In this document: positions 46,670 to 57,451 of the stretch, in pieces
Layout of the letters: each line of letters begins with the position of its first letter
How positions within the stretch are numbered: position 1 is the stretch's first letter
Source: Diplolepis rosae
Taxonomy: Eukaryota > Arthropoda > Insecta > Hymenoptera > Diplolepididae
Assembly: GCA_030998225.1 (NCBI GenBank)
Contig: JAPYXD010000714.1
Location: 3,720,001 to 3,784,000, forward strand
DNA length: 64,000 nucleotides
Direction: 5' to 3'
Notes under the pieces: model-generated
Told to the model about the DNA's origin: nothing
What the model saw: only the letters and a program-made list of their open reading frames with translations
The model's database searches: none
Program-made: the position numbers and the translations under genes

Positions 46670-48229
46670 ACTATAAGCCAACAATAAAAAGAATAAGGCA
46701 ATAAGAATTAATTGAATATTAAATTAAATTCAGTGCTTTTTTCAAGTGAAAATTTTTTTTTTCTCAGAATAAGATAAAATAATAATTTTATTATATGAAG
46801 AAATGAAAATTCCCCCTCTAATTAGATATTAAGGAAACTGTACAAAATACGACTTATATTTCAAGTGGAAAAAGTGTTTAGTGCTAAAAAATTGAAATTT
46901 AAATAAACAAAAATAAATGAATAGAAAGAAACTAAATAAAATCTTTTTTCAAAATTTTAATTAAAATTATTCGCAAATTTTAAATAAAACTTTTTTGTAA
47001 ATTTTGATTAAATCTTTTCCGAAAATTTTAAATAGATTTTTTTTCATAAATTTGAAACAAATTTTTTCGTATGTAATATTTAATTAAAATTTTTTCGCAA
47101 ATTTTAAATAAATTTTTTTTTTTGTGGCAAATTTACTTATTCATTTTTTTTTAAACACTTATTATAACACGATATTTTTATTTTTATTTTTGAATTTCTG
47201 CGAGTACACAGATTATTCAGGGCTTGTGCTTGAGTCATCCTTGTCTAATCTGGTACTGCAAGAATTCATCATTTGTTAACTAGGATTAAATTCAAGTTTT
47301 AAACAGAAAAAATAGAGCACACGAAAACATAAGTCCACTTTGGATTCGTTGAACGGTCACCATAATTTGGGTGTGGCAAACCTCGAAGTGCTTACATTTT
47401 ACTGTTTTCAACTTTTATTTTTTCTCTATTTGACAAAAAAACTGACACTTTCAATTTCTTGACGATTATCAGAATTCTGTAAGTATCTGAATTAAGCAGG
47501 AAATTTGTGCTTGAGTCGAGCCTAATTAATTTGATACTACAATAATTCTGATTTTCGACTGCCGTGATTTCTGTGAATCGTATAATTACCCAAGATTCTG
47601 TGCTTGAGTCTAGCTTGGCTAATTTTTAATCACAGAAGGATCGAATAATTGAAACCACAAAATAGGATATTAAAATAAAAATTTATTTTTATTGATTTTT
47701 ATTCCTGTGACTGAAATTTGTTTTGGGATATAACTTTTCACCTTGTGGGAAGTTATATTAAACAGCGATCAGCGAATTGCGCGCTCAGCTATCCCCAAAC
47801 TAGAGTTTCAGAAGCAGATTAAGAATTAATTTAATAAATTTTGTATCTGAAGTTTCGATTACTCTAATCAAAAATTTGTTTAAGGATATAGCTTTTCACT
47901 TTCGTGGAAGGTTATATTAAAAAGCGATTAGCGAATTGCGCGCTCAGCTATCCTTAAATTAGAGTTTTTGAATTTTAGAATTGCAATTTTTCCTATAAAA
48001 TTACACAAGTACACTATACATCAAATTTTTGTAACAAGGTATTTCTTTTTTAAAAATCAGAATTAAGTAAAAACTTTCAATAAAACAACAAGTAAAATAA
48101 ATTCTATAAATAAAAAAAAAAAAAATGAAATACGTATATTTGTAAATTTATTTGAAAAAAATATATATATATATATGTACTATATCAAAATATACATAAC
48201 TCATATTTTGTACAATACTGTATTTCTAC
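46670..48229 (+). promoter_or_regulatory. LTR-B long structured leader
   Basis: No coding sequence in 1.56 kb. It holds the block shared with LTR-A (47317-47394), three copies of GTGCTTGAGTC (47226, 47507, 47600), and two ~84-nt units (47725-47808 and 47883-47967). Each unit pairs GGATATA...CTTTTCAC with GGAAG.TTATAT and ends GCGAATTGCGCGCTCAGCTATCC. Repeated hairpins suggest RNA packaging, dimerisation or internal initiation. Before them the leader is very T-rich. Confidence 0.6.
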
Positions 48230-48745
48230 ATGTCTTTACCCCCAGTTAGATATACTCTTAAACGTTCCCGAGCAGGAAAACATATAGATGAGTTGAAATT
48301 ACCAACTTGCTAAATAGGAGAAATAAAAAACGACGTTGAATTTTCCGATTTATTTGAGCAATTGTTAGAGAAAAGAAGCAATTATATAAAAAACAAACTT
48401 TCGCGTAATTTAGGAAAGGAAAAGGATACAAAAATCGAATCTGTACCAGAAAACTTTGAAACGAAAAATCCCGAACCTGAATTAATATTGACTGAAAATA
48501 AAATTTCTGAATATCTACCCCCAATTATCGAAACTTTAAATATTTTCTCTGACTCGGAACCTGAAGCAAACTCGAGTCACTTTGTTCATAATAAAGATAA
48601 AATATCAAGTATTGAGGTTATCAGCATATTCTCAGATTCAGGATCTGAAACAGAAATTGAGGAACCCAGTTTTGCGCAGAATAAAATTTTTCTACCCAAA
48701 ATAACAAATATTTGCAGTTTAGGAAAAAAAATAAAGTTAAATTAA
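48230..48745 (+). CDS. Small acidic leader protein ORF with in-frame UAA
   Basis: An ATG at 48230 opens a basic 27-residue segment (YTLKRSRAGKHIDELK) ended by TAA at 48311-48313. The same frame then stays open to 48745 for about 140 codons. That part includes DLFEQLLEKRSN, two similar acidic motifs (IFSDSEPEAN and IFSDSGSETEIEE) and a basic end. The repeat of the SDSxxE motif and the kept frame suggest real coding. The TAA may be a mutation, or separate the ORF into two. No family was recognised. It lies 100 nt upstream of gag. Confidence 0.45.
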
Positions 48746-48847
48746 TTAAAGATTTTTAAGAAAAGAAAAGTTATTCTATTTTTGAAAAAAAGGGGTGATA
48801 TTAATAATATCAAATAAATTTATTTCCGAAAAATATGAGAAATATCA

Positions 48848-50509
48848 ATGTCGGTTCCATCACGAGACAGCAGTAAAAAAGGCACCATAACTCGTAGTCA
48901 AGCAAGGAAAAACCCAACTTTAGCAAAAGAAGTTGAAGAAAGTTCCCAAGTACCACTTAAACCAAAACGAAAAACTCAAGAAGGAAATCTACAATATTCC
49001 GAATCTTCAAGTAATTTAGATCAAACTGATCTTTTAGATATTAGCATAGGAAGTATTCCTGACGCTGAAACTAGTACTTTAAACAAATCAATTATTGACA
49101 CAAAAAACCCTAAGAGTCAATTTGTTGATAAATTTAAAACTTTTATTAAACGCAATAATAGTATAATTATTGCAGGTGATCAGTATAACGGTACACCCCA
49201 AATTAACCCTTCATTTGACGATACCATAGGGGATATAACACTCAGAGAAAAATCAATAATTGAAAGCATTACAGCAAACTCAACCTTGTGTGATAGAACT
49301 TTATGCCCAGATCAATTTGGTAATATTTCAAATAATAAAATTCTCACCACACCTCAAAAAAGATACGAATCAATAGATCCATTCGAAACAAAATCACAAC
49401 TAAATAGGACTCCAGAATCATTCAATCAAACAACAATATTTAAAAATCCAAATCTAGAATTTGAAAAAGTCCAAGAAACTTTACCAAATAAAATCAATGA
49501 AATTGCACCTGACGACTCTGCAAATATCGAACAGGCTTTTGATTCGCTAAAATCTTCACACCCGTCTTCAACCTCCAGGAAATCTAATAAAGAAATTTTA
49601 GCAAATAATTTACCAAATAATAATCTAACAACACAACCTACAGAAATGATGAATTTACCTACAAATCAACAAGTATCTCTACGAGATGCGTTAGAGATTG
49701 TCCCATACTTTGATGGCTCAAGTAAGGTACCATTGACAATTTTTATCGAAGCCTGCAAAGAAGCTAAAGAAATGGTCCCCAATGCAGAAGCTAATTTAGT
49801 AAAATTATTAAGAAGCAAACTTACAGGTGAAGCCAGAAGATGTATAATAGGAAATTATTATAATAATTTAGAAGATTTTATTTCAAAACTAAAAACAATT
49901 TTTTCACCATCAAAAACCGTATACCAATTACAAGGAGATTTAGGCAGGATATACATGTGGGAAAATGAAAGTGTTTTATCTTACGCAACACGCATACAAG
50001 AAATAGCAGCAGAAATCCTAGAATGTCATAAACAAAATAATAATGGCAAAGAAGCTGCTGAATTTGAAAGAAATCTGGAAAGAGACGCAATCGATTGTTT
50101 TCTACGAGGTTTAAAACCAGAATTGGAAATACGAATAGGAACAGCCAATAAATTTGACGAAATAGTAGAAAGAGCAATACGAGAAGAAAGAAATTTAACA
50201 GCCAGAAACGAACTGCGAAGAGGAAATAGACAACATTCACTAGTCCAAGAAGTTGAAAAATCATCACATAATAGTCGAGATTTTGCAAAAACAAATAAAA
50301 TAAATTTAGCACGAGAAGAACTAATAAAATGTCAAATCTGTCAGAAAATAGGCCACACAGCAGCAACCTGTTTTCAATATGTTCAACAGTTAACAAATAA
50401 AAATTCACAAAGCAATCAGTTTATAAATAACTTGACTAGACAAAATAATCAATACCAGGGAAAGAAGCAAGGTCAGGGAACGCAGTGGAGACCCCCACAG
50501 AGATACTAG
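48848..50509 (+). CDS. gag: Gag polyprotein of LTR-B
   Basis: A 553-aa structural protein that would form the cytoplasmic particle and bind element RNA. Residues 1-270 are Ser/Asn-rich and variable. Residues 275-455 match the retrotransposon Gag domain of LTR-A (QVSLRDALE, LTGEARRCI, YQLQGDLG, MWENESVLSYATRIQE, CFLRGLKPELEIR). A CCHC knuckle lies at C495, C498, H503 and C508. The frame ends with TAG at 50507-50509, and pol continues in exactly the same frame. Readthrough would yield Gag-Pol. The start is the first ATG, after a stop. Confidence 0.92.
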   Translation: MSVPSRDSSKKGTITRSQARKNPTLAKEVEESSQVPLKPKRKTQEGNLQYSESSSNLDQTDLLDISIGSIPDAETSTLNKSIIDTKNPKSQFVDKFKTFIKRNNSIIIAGDQYNGTPQINPSFDDTIGDITLREKSIIESITANSTLCDRTLCPDQFGNISNNKILTTPQKRYESIDPFETKSQLNRTPESFNQTTIFKNPNLEFEKVQETLPNKINEIAPDDSANIEQAFDSLKSSHPSSTSRKSNKEILANNLPNNNLTTQPTEMMNLPTNQQVSLRDALEIVPYFDGSSKVPLTIFIEACKEAKEMVPNAEANLVKLLRSKLTGEARRCIIGNYYNNLEDFISKLKTIFSPSKTVYQLQGDLGRIYMWENESVLSYATRIQEIAAEILECHKQNNNGKEAAEFERNLERDAIDCFLRGLKPELEIRIGTANKFDEIVERAIREERNLTARNELRRGNRQHSLVQEVEKSSHNSRDFAKTNKINLAREELIKCQICQKIGHTAATCFQYVQQLTNKNSQSNQFINNLTRQNNQYQGKKQGQGTQWRPPQRY

Positions 50510-53500
50510 GTGCTAAGCCTAAATCAACAAGGTAGTAGAAACAACTATAGAGATATAAATAGCTTTCCATCCCACCCTAATTTTTCCCAAGGAAACAGAT
50601 TTAATCAAAACCCAAACTTCAATCGAAATACCCAGAATATGTATCGCAATTTTAACCAAAATAACCAAGGTCGAAATTTTAATCAAAATCCAAATTTCAA
50701 TAGAAATTCTAATCAAAATCCGAATTTCAACAGAAATTTCAATAGAAATTTCAATCAAGGACCAAATTTAAACCAAGGTCAAAGTTTTAATCAAGTTCAA
50801 AATCAAGGTAGGCATTTCAATCAAAACCCCTATTTTAATCAAAGACCAAATTTTAATATGAATTACAATGAAAATAGAAAGCAAAATCCAAATTTTAATC
50901 AAAACCCAAATCAAGGCCAAAATTTTGAAGTTATTTGCTATTCGTGCAATACACCAGGACATACATCTAGGAATTGTAGCAAGAAAATAAATACTAATCA
51001 ACAATTACCACAAGAACCACAACAACAACAACCACTACAACAACAAGAATTTAATCATCAGGAAAACTCCAATGCAACTGAAAAACTTAATTTGAATACA
51101 AGTAATACAATTCCTCATATAATTCTATCAGCTGAAGGATTGAAAAATCCTATACACATGATGATTGATACAGGAGCCGGATCAAATTTAATCAAACAAC
51201 AAGCAGTCAAAACAAACGTAAAAATAAATAAATACGAATGCCTAAAACTAACAGGCATAAATGAACATCCTGTATTTACACTTGGCCAAATAACAATCGA
51301 TATTTTCGGCTACCTGACCACCCTCAACATAATACCGAACGAAGTACCTATCGAACATGATGGTATACTAGGTAGAGAGTTTTTCAGAAACAACAATGCA
51401 AAAATTAATTATGCAGAGAAACAACTTGAAATAAATGATAAAATTTACCCATTTGAAATGCAAGAAACTATATTAGTACCAGCAAGAACAGTTTCAGATT
51501 TTTATGTGAGAATTAAAAACAGTGAACAAAAGCAGGGATTTATTCCACAATTACACTTATGCAATGGAGTTTATTTAGGAAATGCAATTGTTTCTAATAA
51601 TAACAATAAAGCGTACCTGAAAATATTCAATACAAATACACAACCTCAAAGATTAACTATACCAACTATTGAATTGATAGACTTTGAAGAACTATCAATA
51701 CATGAGAAAACAATAAATCAGAATGACAGAAAATTTAATTTAGGAAATGAAAAATTTAATTTTTCGCAACAAATTTTTAATGATTTAATTACTCAGACAA
51801 ATGATTATCACCAATTATTCAATATTTCAAATAAAAATCGAGAAAACGAAATTAAAGAATTATTAAGATTAGATCATTTAAACAAAGAAGAAAAACAACA
51901 TGTTGAAAATTTAATTGAAAGATATGCAGATCGATTCCACATACCAGGAGAACCATTAGGAGCAACAACTGTTTTACAACACAACATTCCAACAACAGAT
52001 GATCAACCGATATTTTCAAAACAATATAGATTCCCTCCGGTACATAAAGAAGAAATTTCACGTCAAGTAAATGAACTAATTGAAAATAAAATTATTAAAC
52101 CCTCACAATCACCATATAATACACCTGTTTGGATTGTACCTAAAAAATTGGACTCACATGGAAATAGGAAATGGCGAATGGTACTTGATTTTCGCAAACT
52201 CAATGAAAAAACGATTGGAGATTCTTACCCTTTACCAAATATAATCGATATTTTAGATCAATTGGGATCTGCACAATATTTTTCCGTATTTGATCTTGCT
52301 TCCGGATTTCATCAAATAAAAATGAGCCCTGAAGACTCTCATAAAACAGCTTTTTCCACCCCTTATGGCCATTATGAATTTGACCGTATGCCATTTGGTT
52401 TAAAAAACGCACCAGCTACCTTTCAACGATTGATGGATTTAGTTTTAACAGGACTTCAAGGAACTGAATTATTTGTCTACTTAGATGACATTGTTTTATA
52501 TGCAAATTCTTTAGAAGAACATGAGGAAAAATTTAACAAACTAATGGAAAGATTAAGTGGAGCAAATCTCAAATTACAGCCAGATAAATGTGAATTTTTA
52601 CGCCCAGAAGTTGCTTATTTAGGACACATAATAGACAAGGAAGGAATACGACCAGACCCTAAAAAACTAGAGGCAGTAAACAATTTTCCGATACCAAAAA
52701 ACCCTAAAAATATTAAACAATTTTTAGGATTAGCTGGTTATTACCGAAGATTTATTGATGGATTTTCTAAAATTGCAACACCCTTGAATCAACTTTTAAA
52801 GAAAGATGTAAAATTTTATTGGTCTGAAAAACAACAAGAAGCATTTGAACTTTTAAAGGAAAAATTGTGTGAAGAACCTCTTTTACAAAGACCAGACTTC
52901 TCACAACCTTTCATTTTAACAACTGATGCGTCAGGATTCGCTATAGGAGGAATACTTTCTCAAGGTAAAATAGGTAAAGATAAACCTATAGCTTATACTT
53001 CTAGATCATTAAATGATTGTGAGAGAAAATATGATACATATGAAAAAGAAGCATTAGCAATTATTTATTGTGTAACATATTTTCGCCCTTACTTGTATGG
53101 ACGAAAATTTACCTTGGTCACAGACCATAAACCATTAGTATGGTTTCAAAACTCGAAGGACCCTTGCTCACGAGTAACTAGGTGGAAATTAAAATTGGCA
53201 GAATATGATTTTGATGTTGTATACAAAGCAGGTAAAACTAATGTGAATGCAGATGCTTTATCAAGAAATCCTATAGATTTAGAAGATATTGAAAACAATG
53301 ATATAAATGATAAAAACAATATTGAAATAAATTTAATTGAACAAGGAAATGCAAAATGCATATCTAGGTTTAAACGTGGAAACAAAGCACCAGAAATAAA
53401 TCTTACATGCAATGAAGAAATAAATTATGATATTATTGAAGAAAGAAAAATTGATGAGAGGAATTCTAAAGAAACTAAGGAATTTATGAACGGAGAAAAT

Positions 53501-56209
53501 TTAATTAAGAATAAGAATAATCGAAGAAATTATGATGAATTAAAATATAAGGTTATTGAAGATGGAAATAATGATAAAATTGGAGGAAATGAACAAATAC
53601 TGATAAACGATGGAAACTTAATTAAGAATATGAAAGATAAGAAATATAATGATGATATAAATTATGAAGATTTTGAAAAACGCAAAGCTTGTGAAAATTT
53701 TAAAGATATTGGACAATTAAACGAAGAAACTTTATTTAAAAATGTTGATAATAAAAAACGTTATTATGAGGATATTGATGAAGAAAAAATTGATAGAAAT
53801 GATACTGAACAATTATTAAATGAAGAATATTTACTGATAAATGATAAAGACAATGATAAAGACAATGATGAAAAATGTTGTATTAAATTGAATATTAAGG
53901 ATATAAAAAAAGGAGCAGTTTATGAAAATAATGAAAAAACTATTGAACAATTAGACGAAGAAGATTTATTTGACATAATTAATAAAAGATTGATTAATGT
54001 AATAATGAATAAAATGAATAATGAGGAAAATGGAAACACTTTTTGCAAATTGATCGATGAAGGAAATATTTCGGAAACATTTGTTTCGCAATTTTTGAAA
54101 TATGTCATGGATTCAATTCCAATTTTATTAGAAAATAAAAATAAATGCTATGCTATGCAAACAAGGAGTCAGTTAAAAAATTCAAAGAAGATAAGTAATA
54201 ATAATGAAGATTATATGAAAAATAAATTATTAAGAAATGTTGAAGTAACGAATGAAGTAAAAAGGAAACGTGGAAGGCCACGAAAAATTATTCAGGAAGT
54301 AAAATTACAGGAACAAATTAAGAATAGAGGTAGACCCAGAAAATGTATAAATAAATCACCTGAGATTAATAAAAAACGTAAATTTACGGAATCAGAAGAC
54401 GAATCCGATTCTGATCCAGATTATGATATTAAGCAAAAGCCAAAAGCAAATAAGAAGAGGAAACATTTTAAGAAAGATGAAGAATTAAATGAAGAAAATG
54501 ATTTTGAAACAAATTCTGATTTTTCAAGTGAAGACGAAAAAGAAGAAATCCAGGAAAATTTTCAAAATGTAGAACATGAAAACGAAAACGAACAACCGGA
54601 TATACCAGAAATAGAAAATTCTGAAAACTCTGATGATTGCGATTTTACAGAAGAAAGGCCACCCCCAGAGCCACCCCCTGATCAACCTTCAACATCTGGA
54701 TTGCCTAGAACACAGAAGAATATAATTGAATGCCGCGACCAATTAACAATGAGAAAGGATAATTATGCATATTTTGTAACTAATAAAGGAGAAGCTCGTG
54801 ACGTAGGTTCCAAACTTCTAGAAAAACGTGGAAAATTACCAAAATTTAAAAATTTACAAAAAGGAATAGTTACAAAATTACGGAAAGGACATCAATACCA
54901 TTTTGGACTTCCAATTGAAGATGAATTTAAGACAAGTCTAGGGGAAACGACTAAAGATATTAAGTTGGCAATTTATTCCCTTCATTCCATGGTAGAGGAA
55001 TTGAATCTTAAATCATTAAGTATTGCAAAATCACCACATATCAACAATGTTTTGTGGGAAGAAATTTTAGCCACATTAAAAATAGCATTTTTAAATTCTA
55101 CAGTCAAAATAATAATTTGTATTGGTATCATACAATACCCAACAAAAGAGCAAAGAAATCAATTAATCGAAGAAGCTCACTCATCTGCTATAGGAGGACA
55201 TAAAGGAGTAACAAAAACTTATAATAGAATCAGACAAAGATACTATTGGGAAAATATGAAATCGGACATACAAAAATATATACAACTCTGTTTACAATGT
55301 CAACTTAAAAAACTTGTTCGGGTCAAAACAAAAAACCCTTTGATAATTACCGATACTCCAGGAACAGCATTTGAGAAAATTTCAATGGATATTGTTGGAA
55401 AATTACCAATAACTTCAGCACAAAATCAGTATATACTTACAATTCAGGATAATTTTACTAAATACTCTTTAGCAATCCCACTCCCTAATCATCAAGCGGG
55501 AACAATAGCAGATGCTTTTGTTAAGAAATTTATTTGCATATATGGCTCACCAAAAGCAGTTTTAACAGATCAAGGAGCAGATTTTCTAAGCAATTTAATG
55601 AGAAAAATGGCAAAGCGATTTCGTATACGTCAGTTTAAAACTACTGCTTATCATCCTCAATCAAATGGATCATTGGAAAGATCCCACCACGTTCTTAAAG
55701 AATATCTTAAACAATTTATTGAAAATAATGCAGAATGGGATGACTGGATTGAATTAGCAATGTTTTCATATAACACGAGTGTTCACGAAGGAACAAAATG
55801 CACACCTTACGAATTAGTCTTTGGGAAATTAGCACGTTTACCATCTAGCGATCCTTTACCGGAACATGAAAAAATGGAAACTTATGATATGTACATGACA
55901 AAATTAATTACAAAATTACATGAAATGCGTGGAATAGCAAGACAAAATTTAATAGCAGCGAAAGAAAAATCGAAAGAATATTATGACAGAAAAATTAATC
56001 CACAAAATTTTAAAATCGGAGATAGTGTATTTTTACTGGAAGGTGGAGAACTAAAGAAGTTCGAAAATCAATACTCAGGACCATACGAAGTACTTGAAAT
56101 ATTAGGAAAAGGAAACATAAAAATTTCAGTCAAAAATAAACCTAAAATCGTTAATATTAATAGACTCAGACTTTCATACATAACCCCAAAAAACAACCAA
56201 TCAGATTAG
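50510..56209 (+). CDS. pol: Pol polyprotein of LTR-B, in frame after the gag UAG
   Basis: A 1899-codon frame numbered from the codon after the UAG. It opens with Asn/Phe/Gln-rich repeats (about 20-135) and a second CCHC knuckle (C143, C146, H151, C156). It then has an aspartic protease with DTGAG (D220), and reverse transcriptase with YLDD at 657-660. RNase H begins with TDASG at D806. A ~480-residue Lys/Glu/Asn-rich insert follows (about 930-1420), with two GRPRK AT-hooks and an acidic run. Integrase has zinc ligands H1557, H1564, C1594 and C1597 and a DD35E triad D1627, D1687 and E1723. A GPY/F module lies at 1857-1859. No ATG is needed if made by readthrough. No stops occur. This is Ty3/Gypsy (Metaviridae) domain order. 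Confidence 0.95.
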   Translation: MLSLNQQGSRNNYRDINSFPSHPNFSQGNRFNQNPNFNRNTQNMYRNFNQNNQGRNFNQNPNFNRNSNQNPNFNRNFNRNFNQGPNLNQGQSFNQVQNQGRHFNQNPYFNQRPNFNMNYNENRKQNPNFNQNPNQGQNFEVICYSCNTPGHTSRNCSKKINTNQQLPQEPQQQQPLQQQEFNHQENSNATEKLNLNTSNTIPHIILSAEGLKNPIHMMIDTGAGSNLIKQQAVKTNVKINKYECLKLTGINEHPVFTLGQITIDIFGYLTTLNIIPNEVPIEHDGILGREFFRNNNAKINYAEKQLEINDKIYPFEMQETILVPARTVSDFYVRIKNSEQKQGFIPQLHLCNGVYLGNAIVSNNNNKAYLKIFNTNTQPQRLTIPTIELIDFEELSIHEKTINQNDRKFNLGNEKFNFSQQIFNDLITQTNDYHQLFNISNKNRENEIKELLRLDHLNKEEKQHVENLIERYADRFHIPGEPLGATTVLQHNIPTTDDQPIFSKQYRFPPVHKEEISRQVNELIENKIIKPSQSPYNTPVWIVPKKLDSHGNRKWRMVLDFRKLNEKTIGDSYPLPNIIDILDQLGSAQYFSVFDLASGFHQIKMSPEDSHKTAFSTPYGHYEFDRMPFGLKNAPATFQRLMDLVLTGLQGTELFVYLDDIVLYANSLEEHEEKFNKLMERLSGANLKLQPDKCEFLRPEVAYLGHIIDKEGIRPDPKKLEAVNNFPIPKNPKNIKQFLGLAGYYRRFIDGFSKIATPLNQLLKKDVKFYWSEKQQEAFELLKEKLCEEPLLQRPDFSQPFILTTDASGFAIGGILSQGKIGKDKPIAYTSRSLNDCERKYDTYEKEALAIIYCVTYFRPYLYGRKFTLVTDHKPLVWFQNSKDPCSRVTRWKLKLAEYDFDVVYKAGKTNVNADALSRNPIDLEDIENNDINDKNNIEINLIEQGNAKCISRFKRGNKAPEINLTCNEEINYDIIEERKIDERNSKETKEFMNGENLIKNKNNRRNYDELKYKVIEDGNNDKIGGNEQILINDGNLIKNMKDKKYNDDINYEDFEKRKACENFKDIGQLNEETLFKNVDNKKRYYEDIDEEKIDRNDTEQLLNEEYLLINDKDNDKDNDEKCCIKLNIKDIKKGAVYENNEKTIEQLDEEDLFDIINKRLINVIMNKMNNEENGNTFCKLIDEGNISETFVSQFLKYVMDSIPILLENKNKCYAMQTRSQLKNSKKISNNNEDYMKNKLLRNVEVTNEVKRKRGRPRKIIQEVKLQEQIKNRGRPRKCINKSPEINKKRKFTESEDESDSDPDYDIKQKPKANKKRKHFKKDEELNEENDFETNSDFSSEDEKEEIQENFQNVEHENENEQPDIPEIENSENSDDCDFTEERPPPEPPPDQPSTSGLPRTQKNIIECRDQLTMRKDNYAYFVTNKGEARDVGSKLLEKRGKLPKFKNLQKGIVTKLRKGHQYHFGLPIEDEFKTSLGETTKDIKLAIYSLHSMVEELNLKSLSIAKSPHINNVLWEEILATLKIAFLNSTVKIIICIGIIQYPTKEQRNQLIEEAHSSAIGGHKGVTKTYNRIRQRYYWENMKSDIQKYIQLCLQCQLKKLVRVKTKNPLIITDTPGTAFEKISMDIVGKLPITSAQNQYILTIQDNFTKYSLAIPLPNHQAGTIADAFVKKFICIYGSPKAVLTDQGADFLSNLMRKMAKRFRIRQFKTTAYHPQSNGSLERSHHVLKEYLKQFIENNAEWDDWIELAMFSYNTSVHEGTKCTPYELVFGKLARLPSSDPLPEHEKMETYDMYMTKLITKLHEMRGIARQNLIAAKEKSKEYYDRKINPQNFKIGDSVFLLEGGELKKFENQYSGPYEVLEILGKGNIKISVKNKPKIVNINRLRLSYITPKNNQSD

Positions 56210-56247
56210 AAAGAATTAAAATTAAATAAAAATGATTGCAGATCACA

Positions 56248-56421
56248 ATGGAACCAAAACATCGCCAACGCATTGATTTATTATGTGATTTAATCGTTCG
56301 TCAAGTTGATATAAAAGCATTATGGCCATATTTATTTCTAAATGGGATATTTAACTACGACGACTACAATGTACCAAATTGGTCTAAAGATACAAAAAAA
56401 TTCAGAAATAATGAGACATAA
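56248..56421 (+). CDS. CARD-like accessory ORF
   Basis: An ATG at 56248 opens 57 codons. The sequence HRQRIDLLCDLIVRQVD, then ALWPYLFLNGIFNYDDYN and VPNW, resembles helices 1-3 of insect CARD domains as found at the N terminus of Dronc-type initiator caspases. CARDs mediate homotypic binding in apoptosis and innate immunity. It ends at TAA (56419-56421). The frame then stays open for about 70 codons to a run of 16 A (56627-56642), and a further open stretch in a shifted frame reaches 56740. A GTAAGT...TTGTAG pair (56429-56492) looks like a 64-nt intron but does not remove the stop. An acceptor-like TTGCAG lies just upstream. Family call is tentative. Confidence 0.45.
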   Translation: MEPKHRQRIDLLCDLIVRQVDIKALWPYLFLNGIFNYDDYNVPNWSKDTKKFRNNET

Positions 56422-56739
56422 TTTTTCTGTAAGTTTCTAACTTACAAGAATTTTAACGTTGACAAAAGAATAATTTTTACATTGTATTGTAGAGTGGGAA
56501 ATCAAACAGTAATAGCTACAAGAAATATAGCAATAATAACCGAAAATAAAGCAGAATTTGGACAAATAAAATTGATACAAGAACATTATGACTTTTGTGA
56601 AGAAAAATATGAAGATTCAATAGCTCAAAAAAAAAAAAAAAACTAAACTCCAAAATAAAGGTAGTCAAACTATATCTCAAACAATTGTTCAAAAGAAACT
56701 ACAAAAACTAAACAGAAAACAATTTTCAGGACATTTATA

Positions 56740-57451
56740 AACCTTTACACATAAGAAAATTCCATCTGCGAATTCTATCTAAGATTATAAATTTTCTTTC
56801 AGGTCACATATTAATACTATCTGTTTTTCTTTTTCTAGAACATAACCTGCAAAGAAGTGACATATGGAAAAATGTTATTTCTTTTCAATTTTATCATACT
56901 GCTTAACTCACTTTTTGCCTACAAATCTAACTTTAGTGAATATAATTAAAAATAAAATTCGAAAATTCGAAAGGGCTTTACTTTTAAAGTATTGAAAAGA
57001 AATTTAAGTTTTTTGATGAAAAAGGCACTTAATGACTTACATAGCCATTTATGAAATACACAGTTTATACAAAGAATGGAATTAAGTACACAGAACTTTT
57101 CAACCGAACAACACTAAATTCATTTCAACAAAACTTCAATCAAAACTTTATTGGACTCAAATTGTGAGAAGTAATAAAATTTAGATAAAAACTGATATTA
57201 TGATTGATTGAACAGATTAATAGTTTTTATAAATAACGAATTGAACAAAAATAAGGTAGAATTAAATTTATTCCAGAAAGTATTATTTTACAAAGGAGTC
57301 ACTCACAAATAATACAAATAATCAAACATACTTACCTTTAGTAAATAAGACTCCACTTACTTTCAAACAAAATTTGAATAAATCAAGAGAATAACTTACA
57401 AATTGAGGAAAACATTTTTCTTTGAATCTTAATTGAATCACATTTTACATA
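56740..57451. other. Between accessory ORFs, no gene seen
   Basis: AT-rich with an acceptor-like TTTCTTTCAG near 56803. No frame of note. Confidence 0.4.

Noticed and set aside
49878..50408. 176-codon minus-strand hydrophobic open frame
   Set aside because: Antisense to gag; Leu/Phe-rich because gag is Glu/Lys/Asn-rich. Not a membrane protein gene.
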